Assembly (NCBI GenBank): GCA_965204835.1
Contig: OZ242017.1
Span: 2,108,001-2,172,000, forward strand
Source: VXMT01 sp965204835
Lineage (GTDB): Bacteria > Chloroflexota > Dehalococcoidia > UBA2979
Length of the DNA: 64,000 nucleotides
Reading direction: 5' to 3'
How positions within the stretch are numbered: position 1 is the first letter of the stretch; each line of letters starts with the position of its first letter. Below are positions 41,175 through 49,350 of the stretch, piece by piece. The notes under the pieces are model-generated. The model had not been told where the DNA came from, made no database searches, and worked only from the letters and a program-made list of their open reading frames with translations. The translations under genes were made by a program, and so were the position numbers.

Positions 41175-43550
41175 ATGGCCAGCAACGAAGCGCTCGGGCG
41201 CGAGAACGCCGCCCTGCGCGAGCGCCTCTCGCGGCTCTCGGCGGCGAGCCTGCGCATCAACGAGAGCCTCGACTTCGACGCCGTCCTGCAGGGCGTGCTC
41301 GACTCCGCCCGCTCCCTGACCGGCGCCCGCTACGGGGTGATGACGCTGCTCGACGGCGAGGGGCGGGTGCAGGACTTCCTCTCCTCGGGGCTGGCCGAGG
41401 AGGAGTCAGGGGCGCTGTGGGCCATGCCCGACGGGTTGCGCATCTTCGAGTCGCTCGCGGGCGTCTCGGGGCCGGTGCGCATCCCCGACCTCGCGGAGCA
41501 CGTCCGCGCCCTCGGCTTCGGGGGGTTCACCATCCCCCTCGCGGTGGGCGTCTTCCGCTTCATGGGGGCGCCGATGTTCCACCGCGACGCGCGCGTGGGG
41601 CACGTCTTCGTGGGCGACCGCGAGGACGGCGAGGAGTTCAGCCGCGCCGACGAGGAGACGCTCGTGATGTTCGCCTCGCAGGCGGCGCTCGTGATCGCCA
41701 ACGCGCGCACGCACCGCGAGGAGCGCCTGGCGCGCGCCGACCTCGAGACGCTGGTCGAGACCTCGCCGGTGGGCGTCGCCATCTTCGACGCCCCGAGCGG
41801 CACGCTGCGCTCCCTCAACCGCGAGGCGCGGCGCATCATGGAGGCGGTGCGCAACCGCGACCAGTCGCCCGAGGAGCTGCTCGGCGCGCTCAACTACCAG
41901 CGCGCCGACGGGCGCGAGATCAGCCCCGTGGAGTCGCCCATCGCCCGCGCCCTGGGCACGGGCGAGACCGTGCGCGCCGAGGAGGTCGTGCTGCAGGCCC
42001 CGGACGGCCGCCGCCTCAACGCGCTCGTCAACGCCACCCCCATCCGCTCGGCGGAGGGGCGGGTCGAGTCGGTCGTCGTCACCGTGCAGGACCTCGCCCC
42101 GCTGGACGACCTGGAGCACATGCGGGCCGCGTTCCTGGCCATGGTCAGCCACGAGCTGCGCGCCCCGCTCAGCTCGATCAAGGGCTCGGCCTCAACGCTG
42201 ATCCGGTCCGGGCTCGCCATCGACCCGGCGGCGAGCGCCCAGTTCCACCGCATCATCGAGCAGCAGGCCGACCACATGGAGGAGCTGATCACCGACCTCC
42301 TCGACGTGGCCCGCATCCAGTCGGGCGAGCTCTCGATCCTGCCCGAGGCGGTCGCCCTCGACACGCTCGTCGAGGCCGCCCGCGGCGCCTTCGCGGGCGG
42401 CGACGGGCGGCACGAGATCGTGATCGACCTGCCGGCCGGGCTCGCCCGCGTGATGGCCGACCGGCGGCGCATCGTCCAGGTCCTGCTCAACCTCCTCACG
42501 AACGCGGCCCGGCACTCGCCCGGCGCCCCGGCGGTCCGCCTCTCGGCGGTGCAGGAGAACGTGCAGGTGCGGGTGACGGTCAGCGACCACGGCGTCGGCA
42601 TCGACCCCGAGCGCGTGCCCACGCTGTTCCGGGCGTTCTCCGGCGAGCGGCGCGGCGACGGGGACGCGGCCGGGTCCGGCCTCGGCCTGGCCATCTGCAA
42701 GGGCATCGTCGAGGCCCACGGCGGGCGCATCTGGGCGGAGAGCGAGGGACCGGGGCAGGGGGCGCAGTTCCACTTCACGCTGCCGGCGGCCGAACCGGCG
42801 GTGCTGCCGCCCGAGCCGGGGACGGCCCGCCCGGGCCGCGGGCAGCTCCGCATCCTCGCCGTCGACGACGACCCCCAGACCCTGCGCTATATGCGCGATG
42901 CGCTGGCGGAGGAGGACTTCGAACCGGTGGTGACCGGCGACCCCGAGGCCGTGCGCCTGCTCATCGCCGAGCACCGGCCGCACCTTGTCCTGCTCGACCT
43001 GATGCTGCCGGGCACCGACGGGATGGCGCTGATGACGGAGCTGCCGGAGCTGCGCGACCTGCCGGTGATCTTCGTCTCCGCCTACGGCGGCGACCAGCGG
43101 GTCGCGAAGGCCCTCGAGCTGGGGGCCGACGACTACATCGTCAAGCCGTTCTCGCCGACCGAGCTGATCGCCCGCATCAAGACCGTGCTCCGCCGCTCGG
43201 CGAACGGCTCCGCGGGGCGGCCCCGACCGTCGGGGACCTTGCGCTGGGGCGAGCTCACGATCGACTACGCCGAGCAGCTGGTCACGCTGGGCGGCCGTCC
43301 CCTGGAGCTGACCTACCTGGAGCGGCGGATGCTCTTCGAGCTATCGCTGCGCGCGGGCGACGTGTTGAGCCACGCCGAACTCCTGCCCCGCGTGTGGGGC
43401 CCAGCCCACTCCGGGCGCTCGGGCGCCGTGCGCACGCTCATCAAGCAGCTGCGCCGCAAGCTGGGCGACGACGCCGACGACCCCACCTGGATCTTCAACG
43501 TGCCCCGCCTCGGCTACCGCATGCCGAGGCCGGACGGGGCGGACGAGTAG
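41175..43550 (+). CDS. Sensor histidine kinase fused to response regulator with winged-helix output
   Basis: The 791-residue protein has a GAF domain (about 20-190, with GARYGVMTLLDGEGRVQDFL), a PAS-like domain (about 192-310), HisKA (MVSHELRAPLSSIKGSAS, phospho-His near 326), HATPase (NLLTNAARHSPG, SDHGVGIDPERV, GSGLGLAICKGIV), a receiver (ILAVDDDPQTLRY, LVLLDLMLPGTDG, VKPFSP; about 555-670) and an OmpR/PhoB winged helix (about 690-785, PRVWGPAHSGRSGAVRTLIK). A whole two-component pathway in one chain, ending in DNA binding. No membrane helices, so sensing is cytoplasmic. The ATG at 41175 has GGGAGCC upstream; the frame is open to 41013. Confidence 0.9.
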   Translation: MASNEALGRENAALRERLSRLSAASLRINESLDFDAVLQGVLDSARSLTGARYGVMTLLDGEGRVQDFLSSGLAEEESGALWAMPDGLRIFESLAGVSGPVRIPDLAEHVRALGFGGFTIPLAVGVFRFMGAPMFHRDARVGHVFVGDREDGEEFSRADEETLVMFASQAALVIANARTHREERLARADLETLVETSPVGVAIFDAPSGTLRSLNREARRIMEAVRNRDQSPEELLGALNYQRADGREISPVESPIARALGTGETVRAEEVVLQAPDGRRLNALVNATPIRSAEGRVESVVVTVQDLAPLDDLEHMRAAFLAMVSHELRAPLSSIKGSASTLIRSGLAIDPAASAQFHRIIEQQADHMEELITDLLDVARIQSGELSILPEAVALDTLVEAARGAFAGGDGRHEIVIDLPAGLARVMADRRRIVQVLLNLLTNAARHSPGAPAVRLSAVQENVQVRVTVSDHGVGIDPERVPTLFRAFSGERRGDGDAAGSGLGLAICKGIVEAHGGRIWAESEGPGQGAQFHFTLPAAEPAVLPPEPGTARPGRGQLRILAVDDDPQTLRYMRDALAEEDFEPVVTGDPEAVRLLIAEHRPHLVLLDLMLPGTDGMALMTELPELRDLPVIFVSAYGGDQRVAKALELGADDYIVKPFSPTELIARIKTVLRRSANGSAGRPRPSGTLRWGELTIDYAEQLVTLGGRPLELTYLERRMLFELSLRAGDVLSHAELLPRVWGPAHSGRSGAVRTLIKQLRRKLGDDADDPTWIFNVPRLGYRMPRPDGADE

Positions 43551-43575
43551 GCGGGCGATGACCCGGGGCGGGCGC

Positions 43576-43632
43576 GCCTCGGTGCGCGCGTGGTTGGGCC
43601 GGCGGCCTCGGTGCGCGCGTGGTTGGGCCGGC
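43576..43632. repeat. Tandem repeat, two 28-bp copies with 29-bp period
   Basis: GCCTCGGTGCGCGCGTGG plus TTGGGCCGGC occurs at 43576-43603 and again at 43605-43632, just after the kinase gene. Confidence 0.8.
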
Positions 43633-43704
43633 TGGCCCGGCGTCAGGGCCACCGGGCACGACCCCCGCCCGTTCATGCTGCCTGGCTGGCCGCCTCCGCC
43701 CGAC

Positions 43705-43857
43705 TCACTTCTTCGAGGGAGGCCGGTCCTTCTCGCCCTTCTGCGGGCGGTCGTCTTCCCAGTCGTTCGGGCGCTCGTCCTCGCCCCGCGACTGCCAGTA
43801 GGCGTCGTTGTTGGGATTGAGCTGGTTGGCTCGGTTGTCGTCGCTGTTCTTACCCAT
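43705..43857 (-). CDS. Small polar protein with NRANQLNPNN motif
   Basis: The 50-residue protein is highly charged: GKNSDDNRANQLNPNNDAYW, then QSRGEDERPNDWEDDRPQKG and a KDRPPSKK tail. It is predicted to be disordered. The ATG at 43855-43857 was chosen; the frame is open 14 codons further. A decayed copy without a start codon lies at about 52366-52457, with the NRANQLNPNNDAYWQS core preserved. That conservation supports it being a real protein. The function is unknown. Confidence 0.6.
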   Translation of the reverse strand: MGKNSDDNRANQLNPNNDAYWQSRGEDERPNDWEDDRPQKGEKDRPPSKK

Positions 43858-43890
43858 GCCCCGAAGTCTACTCGCGTTCGCCGCGCCGCT

Positions 43891-44070
43891 CGTCTTCATG
43901 GCCTACCGGAGCACGGTCCACGCCCAGCGCACACGGGGGCACGCCCCCGCGCTGTTGCGGCGCGCCGCGCGACTCGCGCGTTCGCTTCGGCACCGTACCG
44001 GGGGCTCGGCTCCGTCCTGTTGTCGGAGAGCGGAGGAGCCATAGGGTGGGCCGAGGGCGCGTTCGCGCCT
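43891..44070. repeat. Long diverged direct repeat, copy 1
   Basis: About 170 bases resembling 46018-46173: CGTCTTCAT.RCCTAYCGGAGCA, then CTCCG.CCTGTTGT.GG.GAG and GGAGGAGCC.....GGTGGGCC. The copies flank the TIR cluster. I recognise no gene in either copy. Confidence 0.65.
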
Positions 44071-44074
44071 TCGG

Positions 44075-44497
44075 TTACCCGCAGAGCGTGAGCACGAGGC
44101 CTGCTGCGACGGTTGCGATCACAAGGGGCAAGTGCGACACGCACTCCGTGGGTGAGAGGAATGTCGACCGGAGCGATGCGCCGCGCGCCGGCGACCAGCG
44201 AGTCTCCATCGAGAACGGCTCCACGGCACTCGGTTCTGCCCGCACCTTGTCGTAGAGCGCGCGGAACCAGCGTTCCTGCCGCAGGTAGTAGGCGTCGAGA
44301 ACCCAGAAAGCCGTGGCCATCGCCGAGCCGACGAAGGCGATCGGGGGCTCGGAGGAGACAAAGGCCGCACTGATGAGCGCCCCCGCCGCTCCGATGCTCC
44401 AACGCCGGATTGCGAACGAGTTGTCGGTCATGCGGCGGATCACGTCCTGGATCATCTCCAGATGCCGGACGACGTTCGGGGAGTGCAACTCAGTCAT
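44075..44497 (-). CDS. Small membrane protein partnered with a TIR gene
   Basis: The 140-residue protein has a helical N-terminus (VVRHLEMIQDVIRRMTDNSF), two membrane helices (IGAAGALISAAFVS and PPIAFVGSAMATAFWVLDAY), a conserved-looking YLRQERWFRALYDKV loop and a third hydrophobic C-terminal helix (LPLVIATVAAGLVLTLCG). Proteins of this kind sit beside ThsB-like TIR genes. It lies 20 bases downstream of the TIR gene on the same strand, so they form an operon. A likely role is the membrane effector of a TIR signalling system; that role is inference. Confidence 0.7.
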   Translation of the reverse strand: MTELHSPNVVRHLEMIQDVIRRMTDNSFAIRRWSIGAAGALISAAFVSSEPPIAFVGSAMATAFWVLDAYYLRQERWFRALYDKVRAEPSAVEPFSMETRWSPARGASLRSTFLSPTECVSHLPLVIATVAAGLVLTLCG

Positions 44498-44517
44498 CGG
44501 AATCTCCGAGGGCGGTT

Positions 44518-45075
44518 CTAGCCTATCCCCAGGAACCGCCGGAGCCAGTTCGGGCGCGCAGACTCGCGACGGGCCCGTCTGCGCTCAGCGGCGTCGGCGA
44601 CGGCCTGCTCGACCCAATTCTCGAGGTGGTCGGCAATGTGCTGATAGGCGCGCTTGCTGTCCCTTGTCCGGGGATCGTGGACCTTCACATGGTCGGAGAG
44701 CCGCACACCGTCCACATCGATCTCGAACGGATTCCTGCCCTTGCGGGACTGCTTCCCGTCCTTGTCCCTCAGGTTGTGGATGTAGATGCCGAGCAAGGCC
44801 TTCCCCTCGGTCCACGCTCTCTCGATTTCGTACCGGACCCACTCGCGGTCGGCGGTCTCGCTGCCGACCAGCACGATGACGCACGAGCCTCGGTTGATTC
44901 GCGCGTCGATCCACTCCCTAATGGCAGCGTTGCCCTGCCGCTTGACCTCCTCCCAGGCGTTGGCGTCGACCGGTTCGCTGCTCTGCAACGCCCCGATGTT
45001 TCGCACCTGCGCGGCGCGCCAGTTGTCGCGGTCGTAGTGGAAGCTGAAGAAGACGCGTCGGGTCTTGGTCGGCAC
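44518..45075 (-). CDS. ThsB-like TIR-domain protein (DUF1863-type)
   Basis: The 185-residue protein begins TRRVFFSFHYDRDNWRAAQV, then RGSCVIVLVGSETADREWVR with YEIERAW, GIYIHNLRDKDGK and NPFE. This matches Thoeris ThsB: the FFSFHY start, the WVRYEI helix with the candidate catalytic Glu, and the GIHI..KDK...G.NPF segment. ThsB proteins convert NAD into a signal molecule after phage infection. The C-terminus is basic. No ThsA (SIR2/SLOG) gene lies nearby; the downstream partner is a membrane protein. Confidence 0.88.
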   Translation of the reverse strand: MPTKTRRVFFSFHYDRDNWRAAQVRNIGALQSSEPVDANAWEEVKRQGNAAIREWIDARINRGSCVIVLVGSETADREWVRYEIERAWTEGKALLGIYIHNLRDKDGKQSRKGRNPFEIDVDGVRLSDHVKVHDPRTRDSKRAYQHIADHLENWVEQAVADAAERRRARRESARPNWLRRFLGIG

Positions 45076-45455
45076 TGCGCCTACTTCACACTGGCCCGGT
45101 GCATGTTCGATGCGGCGTCGCCCAGCGTTCCCCGCACCAGAGGACAGGCCGCATGACCATCGTAGGCTGACTCACCCGGCATTGAGATCGTGAGCGGCCT
45201 GCACGCCAACGCGAGCGCCTGCGCCTCGCAGTCGGCGACCTCGACGGGATCGCTGGCGGTCATGGGTCATGAGCGTACAGCGCGCCCCTCGTCGCCGCTA
45301 TCTCGCCCCATTGCCCGGCCCGTGACGGCGGTGCCTGCGTGGCAGGTGCGCACGGCTCCGCCTGTGTTCCCGTCTACGAGTTCGTGACCCCGCATTGACG
45401 CCCACAACGCGACTGCTGACGCTCTAGACGCAGGTACGGGATGGAGTAGCGACTC
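45076..45455. other. Intergenic region between divergent TIR genes
   Basis: These 380 bases separate the TIR/membrane operon from the plus-strand TIR gene. A 60-codon minus-strand frame (45081-45263) is open, but its codon pattern and sequence give no support. It is presumably promoter and leader sequence. Confidence 0.4.
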
Positions 45456-45833
45456 GTGACCACGCTCAAGATCTTCGTGAGCTTCGAATTCGACAAGGAC
45501 AAGGACCTCAGGGGCCACTTCTACGCGCAGGCCAAGCCTTACGCGCGACGGTATCGCATCAGGAATTGCTCGCTCAGGGAAGCATACGAGACCCCCGAGT
45601 GGAAGGAGAAGGCGCGGACCGCGATTCGCGGGTGCGACGCGGTCATCGTTCTGGTGGGCCAGGACACGCACAACGCTCCCGGTGTCAGGACCGAAGTGGA
45701 CATGGCCCGCAGCTTCGGAAAGCCCATTCTCCAGGTCAGGCCTCATGGACGAGCCTACCGGGGCGTCAGCGGCGTCGAGGATCCGATTCCGTGGAAATGG
45801 CGGCGCATCGAGCAATGGCTTGACCAGTTGTGA
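45456..45833 (+). CDS. Second TIR-like (ThsB-type) protein
   Basis: The 125-residue protein has KIFVSFEFDKDKDLRGHFYA, RNCSLREAYETPEWKEKART, CDAVIVLVGQDTHNAPGV and RTEVDMARSFGKPIL. This is a compact TIR-like fold: strand KIFVSF, strand AVIVLVG and the TEVDMA helix with a conserved Glu. Such short TIR proteins occur with Thoeris and related systems as signal producers. The start is GTG with GGAG upstream. It is encoded on the opposite strand from the other TIR gene, so it is separately expressed. Confidence 0.8.
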   Translation: MTTLKIFVSFEFDKDKDLRGHFYAQAKPYARRYRIRNCSLREAYETPEWKEKARTAIRGCDAVIVLVGQDTHNAPGVRTEVDMARSFGKPILQVRPHGRAYRGVSGVEDPIPWKWRRIEQWLDQL

Positions 45834-45849
45834 GCCCTGAATCCGCCTG

Positions 45850-45990
45850 CGTGAACGAGCTTGGCGCAGCGCAGCGCCAGCGGTTCGGTCAGCCGGACGC
45901 GATGTCGCTCCGGGCCACACCCGACGGCCCGCGCGTCCTCGAGGCGCTCGCGGGCGTCTCCAGGCCGGCGCTCGACGACGCGGACGGGGG
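45850..45990 (+). pseudogene. Remnant of a GAF-domain sensor kinase
   Basis: Read on the plus strand, this gives AQRQRFGQPDAMSLRATPDG then PRVLEALAGVSRPALDD. It matches the intact kinase near 41400-41490 (ALWAMPDGLRIFESLAGVSG) at the DNA level too. Only this short part of the GAF domain remains. Like the intact gene, it precedes a copy of the 43891/46018 repeat, so a kinase-plus-repeat block was probably duplicated and mostly lost. Confidence 0.6.
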
Positions 45991-46017
45991 GAGTGAACAA
46001 CGCATCGACGACGGGCC

Positions 46018-46173
46018 GTCTTCATCACCTATCGGAGCACCATCCACCCCGGCGCACGCGGCACGGCCCCGCTGCCACGGCGCGACGCGCGGATGCGCTT
46101 CAGCGCCGCTCCGGTGCCGGCTCCGACCTGTTGTGGGGAGGATGGAGGAGCCTCGGGTGGGCCGTCGGCGCCT
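46018..46173. repeat. Long diverged direct repeat, copy 2
   Basis: This is the partner of 43891-44070, lying just after the kinase remnant. Several short indels separate the copies. Confidence 0.65.
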
Positions 46174-46270
46174 CGGCCCGCCTGGGCGGAGATGCCGGAC
46201 GATACCGTCAAGGGGGCTCCCAACGCGCTCGGCCGTCCGGCGGGGCCGGGCACCTGGCAGGGGGACGGCA

Positions 46271-46459
46271 ATGCGGGACTGGCTTGATGTGGTGCTCGCG
46301 ACGATCGCCACGGGCGTCGTGGTCGGAGCCGCCGTCGCCCTGCTCGCCGAGCTGTTCGGCGATCCCTCGACGGTCCTGGTCGGCGTGGTGGCCGGCGTCG
46401 CCGCCGGAGTCGCGACGCTGTTCGTCGCGGGTACCGTCGTGTCTCTGCGCACGCGCTAG
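46271..46459 (+). CDS. Small two-helix membrane protein
   Basis: The 62-residue product is MRDWLDVVLATIATGVVVGA followed by AVALLAELFGDPSTVLVGVV and AGVAAGVATLFVAGTVVSLR. Two membrane helices are separated by a short GDPS loop. The ATG at 46271 has AGGGGGACGG upstream; the longer open frame upstream runs through repeat DNA. No function is recognised. It could be a small membrane component of the island or a host protein. Confidence 0.5.
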   Translation: MRDWLDVVLATIATGVVVGAAVALLAELFGDPSTVLVGVVAGVAAGVATLFVAGTVVSLRTR

Positions 46460-46850
46460 ACGCGCCGGCACCCCCGTGAGCTGCGCGCCGCCTCCGCCCG
46501 CGAACCCGCGCTCGGCGATGCGGTCCGCCCGGGCTACGGCGGACGGCTCGAGTTGCCGCGCCTCGCGGTTCGCCCATCCGCGCAGGACGGTCCCGATGCG
46601 CGTTCCGCAGTCTCGCCGACCGCGCGCCCGAATCGCCCCGGGGGCAGCCAGCCTAGAGCTTCGCGAGCGCGAACCGAGGCAGGGTTGCCTGCCTCATGCG
46701 AGAGGATGTGACCCCTTGATGTCTGTACTCGACGCTGTGGCCGCAGACTGGTGGCACTCTGTTCCGTCCGGGCGATGAGCTCTAGTCGTGGTCGTAGCGT
46801 TCCGCTACTTCGGCGCGAGCGCTTCACCACCCTGAAGCAAATGTCGCCCC
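46460..46850. other. Gap without a supported gene
   Basis: These 391 bases separate the small membrane protein from the ATPase-nuclease stop. Frames on both strands are short or arginine-rich shadows. I see nothing specific. Confidence 0.4.
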
Positions 46851-48839
46851 CTAGACGTCATCGGATCCGTCACGGGTCAGAGTCGGCCCCTTGTCGACAT
46901 ACTGAGGACCGAGCCCCTCTCGCCTTAGCCGTTCACCGCGGTACGCGCCATCAGCTATCACGTCGCGCGTACGAGCAACCTCTCGCTCCATCTCGCGAAA
47001 GTCACGATCCTCGACATCGGCCTGCAGAACAGCTCGGTACTGCTGATAGAAGCTCCGGGTTGACTCATGCACCGCCCCCCACTCCAGTAGCGTGAGGGCT
47101 GGGATGTTCTCCCAGTCTTCCTGGGTGGTGGCCCACTTCGGTCCGCTGATGAAGACCATGGTAATGTCCGTGTCGGTACCCATCTGTAACTTATCTCGGT
47201 ACTGCTGAAGTCGCTGGAGGTCTTTCAACACCACTGGGTGCCCTGAACGCTTAATCTCGATCAACAAGAAGGTTCCCGAATCCCTGAGCGCCAGAAAATC
47301 ATAGCGCTGCCGTTCTCCTGGGCCGATATCATCGTTTCCCCATTCCCGCAGTTGCGAAGTAATGCTCTTCTCTTCGGAGAGCACTTGCCACTCGGGATTG
47401 AGGAGCCACGGATAGTCAGCAATAAGATCGTGGAGGTTTTCCAAGCCCTTCTGCGGCGCAGTTTCCGGAGCATCATTGACAACCATAGAGTGAAATTTCT
47501 CGATTATCTGAAGCCTTCCATGTATCACTTCTAGTATGGCACGGCTTTCAAGTACCTTCCATTCCGACAAATGTTCAAGTAGCTTGGCAAGTTCTGATGG
47601 TTCTTCAAGTGCTTCAATCTCGCTAGTAACGTCGTGGAAGTGCCTGTATTCGAAAGCAGCTACAAGCGAGCCGGCGAGATCCAAGAGATTGTCGAAATCC
47701 GTTTCCGAACGGCCGAGCACTCGCACAGCACTGATCACGCGTTTGCGGGATGCGTCTTCAAGTCTCGCAATGCGTTTCGACAGGTACTCGTCGTCGAGCA
47801 CCGATGCTACCGTAGTGTCTTCTTTCCTCGCGACCCAGTCGCGCAGTGCCTTACGGGTCAGGTCGGCCCCCCACCGGTGCAATGCCTCCGCCTCGGGTGC
47901 CTCCCACTCGATCTCCTGACGATCTGTGGAAATCAGATCGCCATCGTCGTCAGTACCATCGTCCAGATAATCGATTTCAACCGCGCCATACAAGTATCGC
48001 GTACCATGCTGACCAGATGCTGTCGACTCTACATCGAAGAAGAATGGGGGAGCCTGCGCCGTCTTGCCGTTAGCATAGAGCGTGAATCCGCGGAGAAGAC
48101 TCGACTGCAGGACCGTCTTAGAGAACCCATAGAAGTATCGGATATCATTTCCCTCAAGGCTGTACGTCTCCCAACCGGAGCCAGGGAAACGCTGCTCAAA
48201 GTCAATACTCGGTTCTCCGACCACGGCGCCGTTCACCCTTATTGTCATTTCGCCGTGCACCACGCGACTGAACCTCCGACCAAGTGACTCGATCAGTGCT
48301 TCAACGTCAGGAGGCGACGTGTGCTTCAGACTCTTGAGTCGGACGATCGTTCCTGTTCCCGCAGTACTGTCGTCGTAGATGGTGCCAGGAATCGGAACGT
48401 CAGTCACTTCGTTCGCGCCGCTCTTCAGATCGTGGATGTTCATATTGAAGCGCGTCGTCGAACCACCACTCGTCGTCTCGACCTCGATTATCCGGGCAAT
48501 GCCAAAGCCCGCAAGCTTGCCAATGCCCTTTCGCCCCATGATCTTGCGGTTGTGGGACGGGCTGGCGTCAGCGCTTCGACGGTTTCGTCCAAGAACGAGG
48601 TATTCGGTCTCGACCTGATTCTCGTTCATGCCCTCTCCGTTGTCGGAGATGGCGATGAGGCTGGTTCCAGGATCATAGTCGCTCGTTGGAAGGGTGAGGG
48701 AAACCTCGGTCGCGCCAGCATCCCACGCATTGGCTACGAGTTCGGCGAGGGCCGTATCCCTTCGCTTGTACATCTGCGAACCAAGGTGCTCGAGCAAGCG
48801 CCCGAGGATCTTCATGGTGAATCGCCGTTGCCTAGGCAT
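46851..48839 (-). CDS. GHKL (MutL/MORC-like) ATPase fused to PD-(D/E)XK nuclease domain
   Basis: The 662-residue protein starts with a GHKL ATPase: N box ALAELVANAWDAGATEV (about 30), G1 ISDNGEGMN (about 65), G2 GRKGIGKLAGFGIA (about 102). The C-terminal third has a restriction-like core, RYDFLALRDSGTFLLIEIKR (about 510-530), with D and ExK, then LQQYRDKLQ. MORC/MutL-type ATPases linked to restriction-modification genes are known from comparative genomics. The ATG at 48837-48839 has GGAGAAAG upstream. The DNA is clearly AT-richer than its neighbours, a sign of transfer. It is probably the effector of the adjacent methylase-Vsr set. Confidence 0.8.
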   Translation of the reverse strand: MPRQRRFTMKILGRLLEHLGSQMYKRRDTALAELVANAWDAGATEVSLTLPTSDYDPGTSLIAISDNGEGMNENQVETEYLVLGRNRRSADASPSHNRKIMGRKGIGKLAGFGIARIIEVETTSGGSTTRFNMNIHDLKSGANEVTDVPIPGTIYDDSTAGTGTIVRLKSLKHTSPPDVEALIESLGRRFSRVVHGEMTIRVNGAVVGEPSIDFEQRFPGSGWETYSLEGNDIRYFYGFSKTVLQSSLLRGFTLYANGKTAQAPPFFFDVESTASGQHGTRYLYGAVEIDYLDDGTDDDGDLISTDRQEIEWEAPEAEALHRWGADLTRKALRDWVARKEDTTVASVLDDEYLSKRIARLEDASRKRVISAVRVLGRSETDFDNLLDLAGSLVAAFEYRHFHDVTSEIEALEEPSELAKLLEHLSEWKVLESRAILEVIHGRLQIIEKFHSMVVNDAPETAPQKGLENLHDLIADYPWLLNPEWQVLSEEKSITSQLREWGNDDIGPGERQRYDFLALRDSGTFLLIEIKRSGHPVVLKDLQRLQQYRDKLQMGTDTDITMVFISGPKWATTQEDWENIPALTLLEWGAVHESTRSFYQQYRAVLQADVEDRDFREMEREVARTRDVIADGAYRGERLRREGLGPQYVDKGPTLTRDGSDDV

Positions 48840-49350
48840 GGTGCTTTCTCCGTCGACGATACGAGAGTCCCCTGGTAGCGACTGGGCGTGTGCCCACCCC
48901 AGGGAGCAGTCGTCGCACGCCCTCCCAGACCTTCGCCTCTACGCCGCTGCTGCCTTCCACCGTAATCGGACGGCGACCCCCATGGAGGACTCCTCACGTG
49001 TGAACATCGAGCTCATCATAGTCCGGCCGGGAGTCGAGGCGACCGGACCGCAGCACCGGTGGCCAGGGCCCCGTCCGAGTTCCGGGCCTGGATGACGAGC
49101 GGTGCGGAGCGCGTTGCACACCGCGACGCGTGTGACATCCCCCGATGGAGGTACCATCCAAACCTGCTCGCCAAGAGCCTGATCACGCAACGCAGGAGCT
49201 GGGTTCCGGGCGCAGGCGAGTCGCTGGGCGGACCCACTGCAGCCGCTTCACGACGTGCCCGTCGTCGCGGATCGGTCAGTCCTCGAAGCGCGACTCCGCG
49301 AGCCGAGTGCAGGAAGCGTCAAGCGTGTCTGCCACCAGTACGGTTCCGGG
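48840..49350. other. Gap between ATPase-nuclease and methyltransferase genes
   Basis: This 511-base stretch has open frames on both strands but none that looks like a protein, and none with a good start. It may hold the ATPase gene's promoter and degraded sequence. Confidence 0.4.

Noticed and set aside
45081..45263. 60-codon minus-strand frame between the TIR genes
   Set aside because: No ribosome binding site, no domain, and it lies in the expected promoter region.
44075..45833. Complete canonical Thoeris system
   Set aside because: Two ThsB-like TIR genes are present but no ThsA with SIR2/SLOG domains; only a small membrane protein.
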